Assembly (NCBI GenBank): GCA_015487335.1 | Contig: WFPZ01000274.1 | Location: 1 to 6,135 of the forward strand | Source of the DNA: Paracoccaceae bacterium | GTDB taxonomy: Bacteria > Pseudomonadota > Alphaproteobacteria > Rhodobacterales > Rhodobacteraceae | Length of the DNA stretch: 6,135 nt | Reading direction: 5' to 3' | In this document: piece by piece, positions 5,834 to 6,135 of the stretch | Layout of the letters: each line of letters starts with the position of its first letter | Position numbering within the stretch: the stretch's first letter is position 1 | Made by a program: the position numbers and the translations under genes | Notes under the pieces: generated by a model | Told to the model about the DNA's origin: nothing | Database searches by the model: none | Seen by the model: the letters and a program-made list of their open reading frames with translations, nothing else

Positions 5834-5838
5834 AAAGG

Positions 5839-6135
5839 ATGCACAGGATCAGGGCCGCCGTCGCGCATGAATTCGGCAAACCGCTGGCAATCGAGGAGGT
5901 GCTGCTGCGCGACCCCGGCCCCGGCGAAGTGCTGGTGGAGATCGAGGCCTGCGCCATCTGCCACTCGGACATTTCCTATGCCGAGGGCGGCTGGGGCGGC
6001 GCCCTGCCCGCCGTCTACGGCCACGAGGCCGCGGGCCGGGTTGTCGCCACCGGCCCCGGGGTCGGCGGCCACGCGCCGGGGGATGCGGTGCTGGTCACCT
6101 TGATGCGCGCCTGCGGCACCTGCCCCGCCTGTGCC
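5839..6135 (+). CDS. zinc-dependent alcohol dehydrogenase (MDR family), N-terminal part (cut by window edge)
   Basis: The first 99 residues of a medium-chain zinc dehydrogenase are present, and the frame is open at the right edge. The sequence starts IRAAVAHEFGKPLAIEEV. The catalytic zinc site appears as CAICHSD (38-44, Cys41 as ligand) and YGHEAAG with His62 and Glu63. Then comes the beginning of the structural zinc lobe, CGTCPAC (Cys92, Cys95, Cys98), with the fourth cysteine expected just outside. The NAD(P)-binding Rossmann domain is not in the window. Such enzymes oxidise alcohols to aldehydes or ketones with NAD(P)+; the N-terminal pattern resembles the class III/aryl-alcohol branch, but the substrate is open. 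It follows the MFS gene by 82 bases behind a hairpin terminator and has its own strong ribosome binding site, so it is probably a separate unit. It could supply an oxidation step related to the upstream catabolic genes (inference). Confidence 0.92.
   Translation, partial: MHRIRAAVAHEFGKPLAIEEVLLRDPGPGEVLVEIEACAICHSDISYAEGGWGGALPAVYGHEAAGRVVATGPGVGGHAPGDAVLVTLMRACGTCPACA

Noticed and set aside
4263..5972. Long minus-strand open frame (569 codons)
   Set aside because: It is antisense to the BKACE end, the MFS gene and the dehydrogenase start. The low-complexity His/Gln/Arg/Gly composition shows no family, and it would run through the intergenic signals.
1..6135. Mobile elements, CRISPR, tRNA, rRNA or attachment sites
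   Set aside because: No direct repeat array, transposase motif, terminal inverted repeat or tRNA-like cloverleaf was seen on either strand.

Overview
The window is gene-dense, high-GC DNA (strong G/C preference at third codon positions) with every convincing gene on the + strand. Protein style and gene types (a conserved BKACE/DUF849 enzyme, a Tet-like MFS carrier, a type II haloacid dehalogenase-like HAD protein) fit an alphaproteobacterium, most plausibly Rhodobacterales. That placement is inference from protein family resemblance, since no rRNA or marker gene is present.

Bases 2-4459 form one tightly packed run of six genes: the C-terminal part of a HAD haloacid dehalogenase-like protein (2-298), an alpha/beta hydrolase (298-1122), a fold-type II PLP-dependent serine/threonine dehydratase-like protein (1119-2099), a PcaD-like 3-oxoadipate enol-lactonase (2102-2890), a second, unrelated alpha/beta hydrolase of the hydroxynitrile lyase/methylesterase type (2883-3605) and a BKACE family beta-keto acid cleavage enzyme (3626-4459). 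Junctions overlap by 1, 4 and 8 bases or are separated by 2 and 20 bases, so the genes are almost certainly co-transcribed and several are probably translationally coupled. The mix (hydrolases, a deaminating lyase, a beta-keto acid:acetyl-CoA acyl exchange enzyme) points to a catabolic pathway that ends in CoA thioesters and acetoacetate. The substrate cannot be read from the sequence.

Bases 4460-4544 are an intergenic region with a candidate sigma70-type promoter whose spacer holds a perfect 10-bp palindrome, a likely repressor operator. It drives a 12-helix MFS transporter related to TetA drug:H+ antiporters (4545-5756). A 9-bp GC hairpin with the transporter stop codon in its loop is a plausible terminator. 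After an 82-base gap, a zinc-dependent alcohol dehydrogenase starts at 5839 behind a strong Shine-Dalgarno sequence and runs off the right edge.

The most interesting hypothesis is metabolic. PcaD makes 3-oxoadipate, which is itself a beta-keto acid, and two genes downstream lies an enzyme of the family that cleaves beta-keto acids with acetyl-CoA. If the two work in sequence they would give succinyl-CoA and acetoacetate without the usual CoA-transferase and thiolase steps. No tRNA, rRNA, CRISPR array, insertion sequence or phage element is visible.
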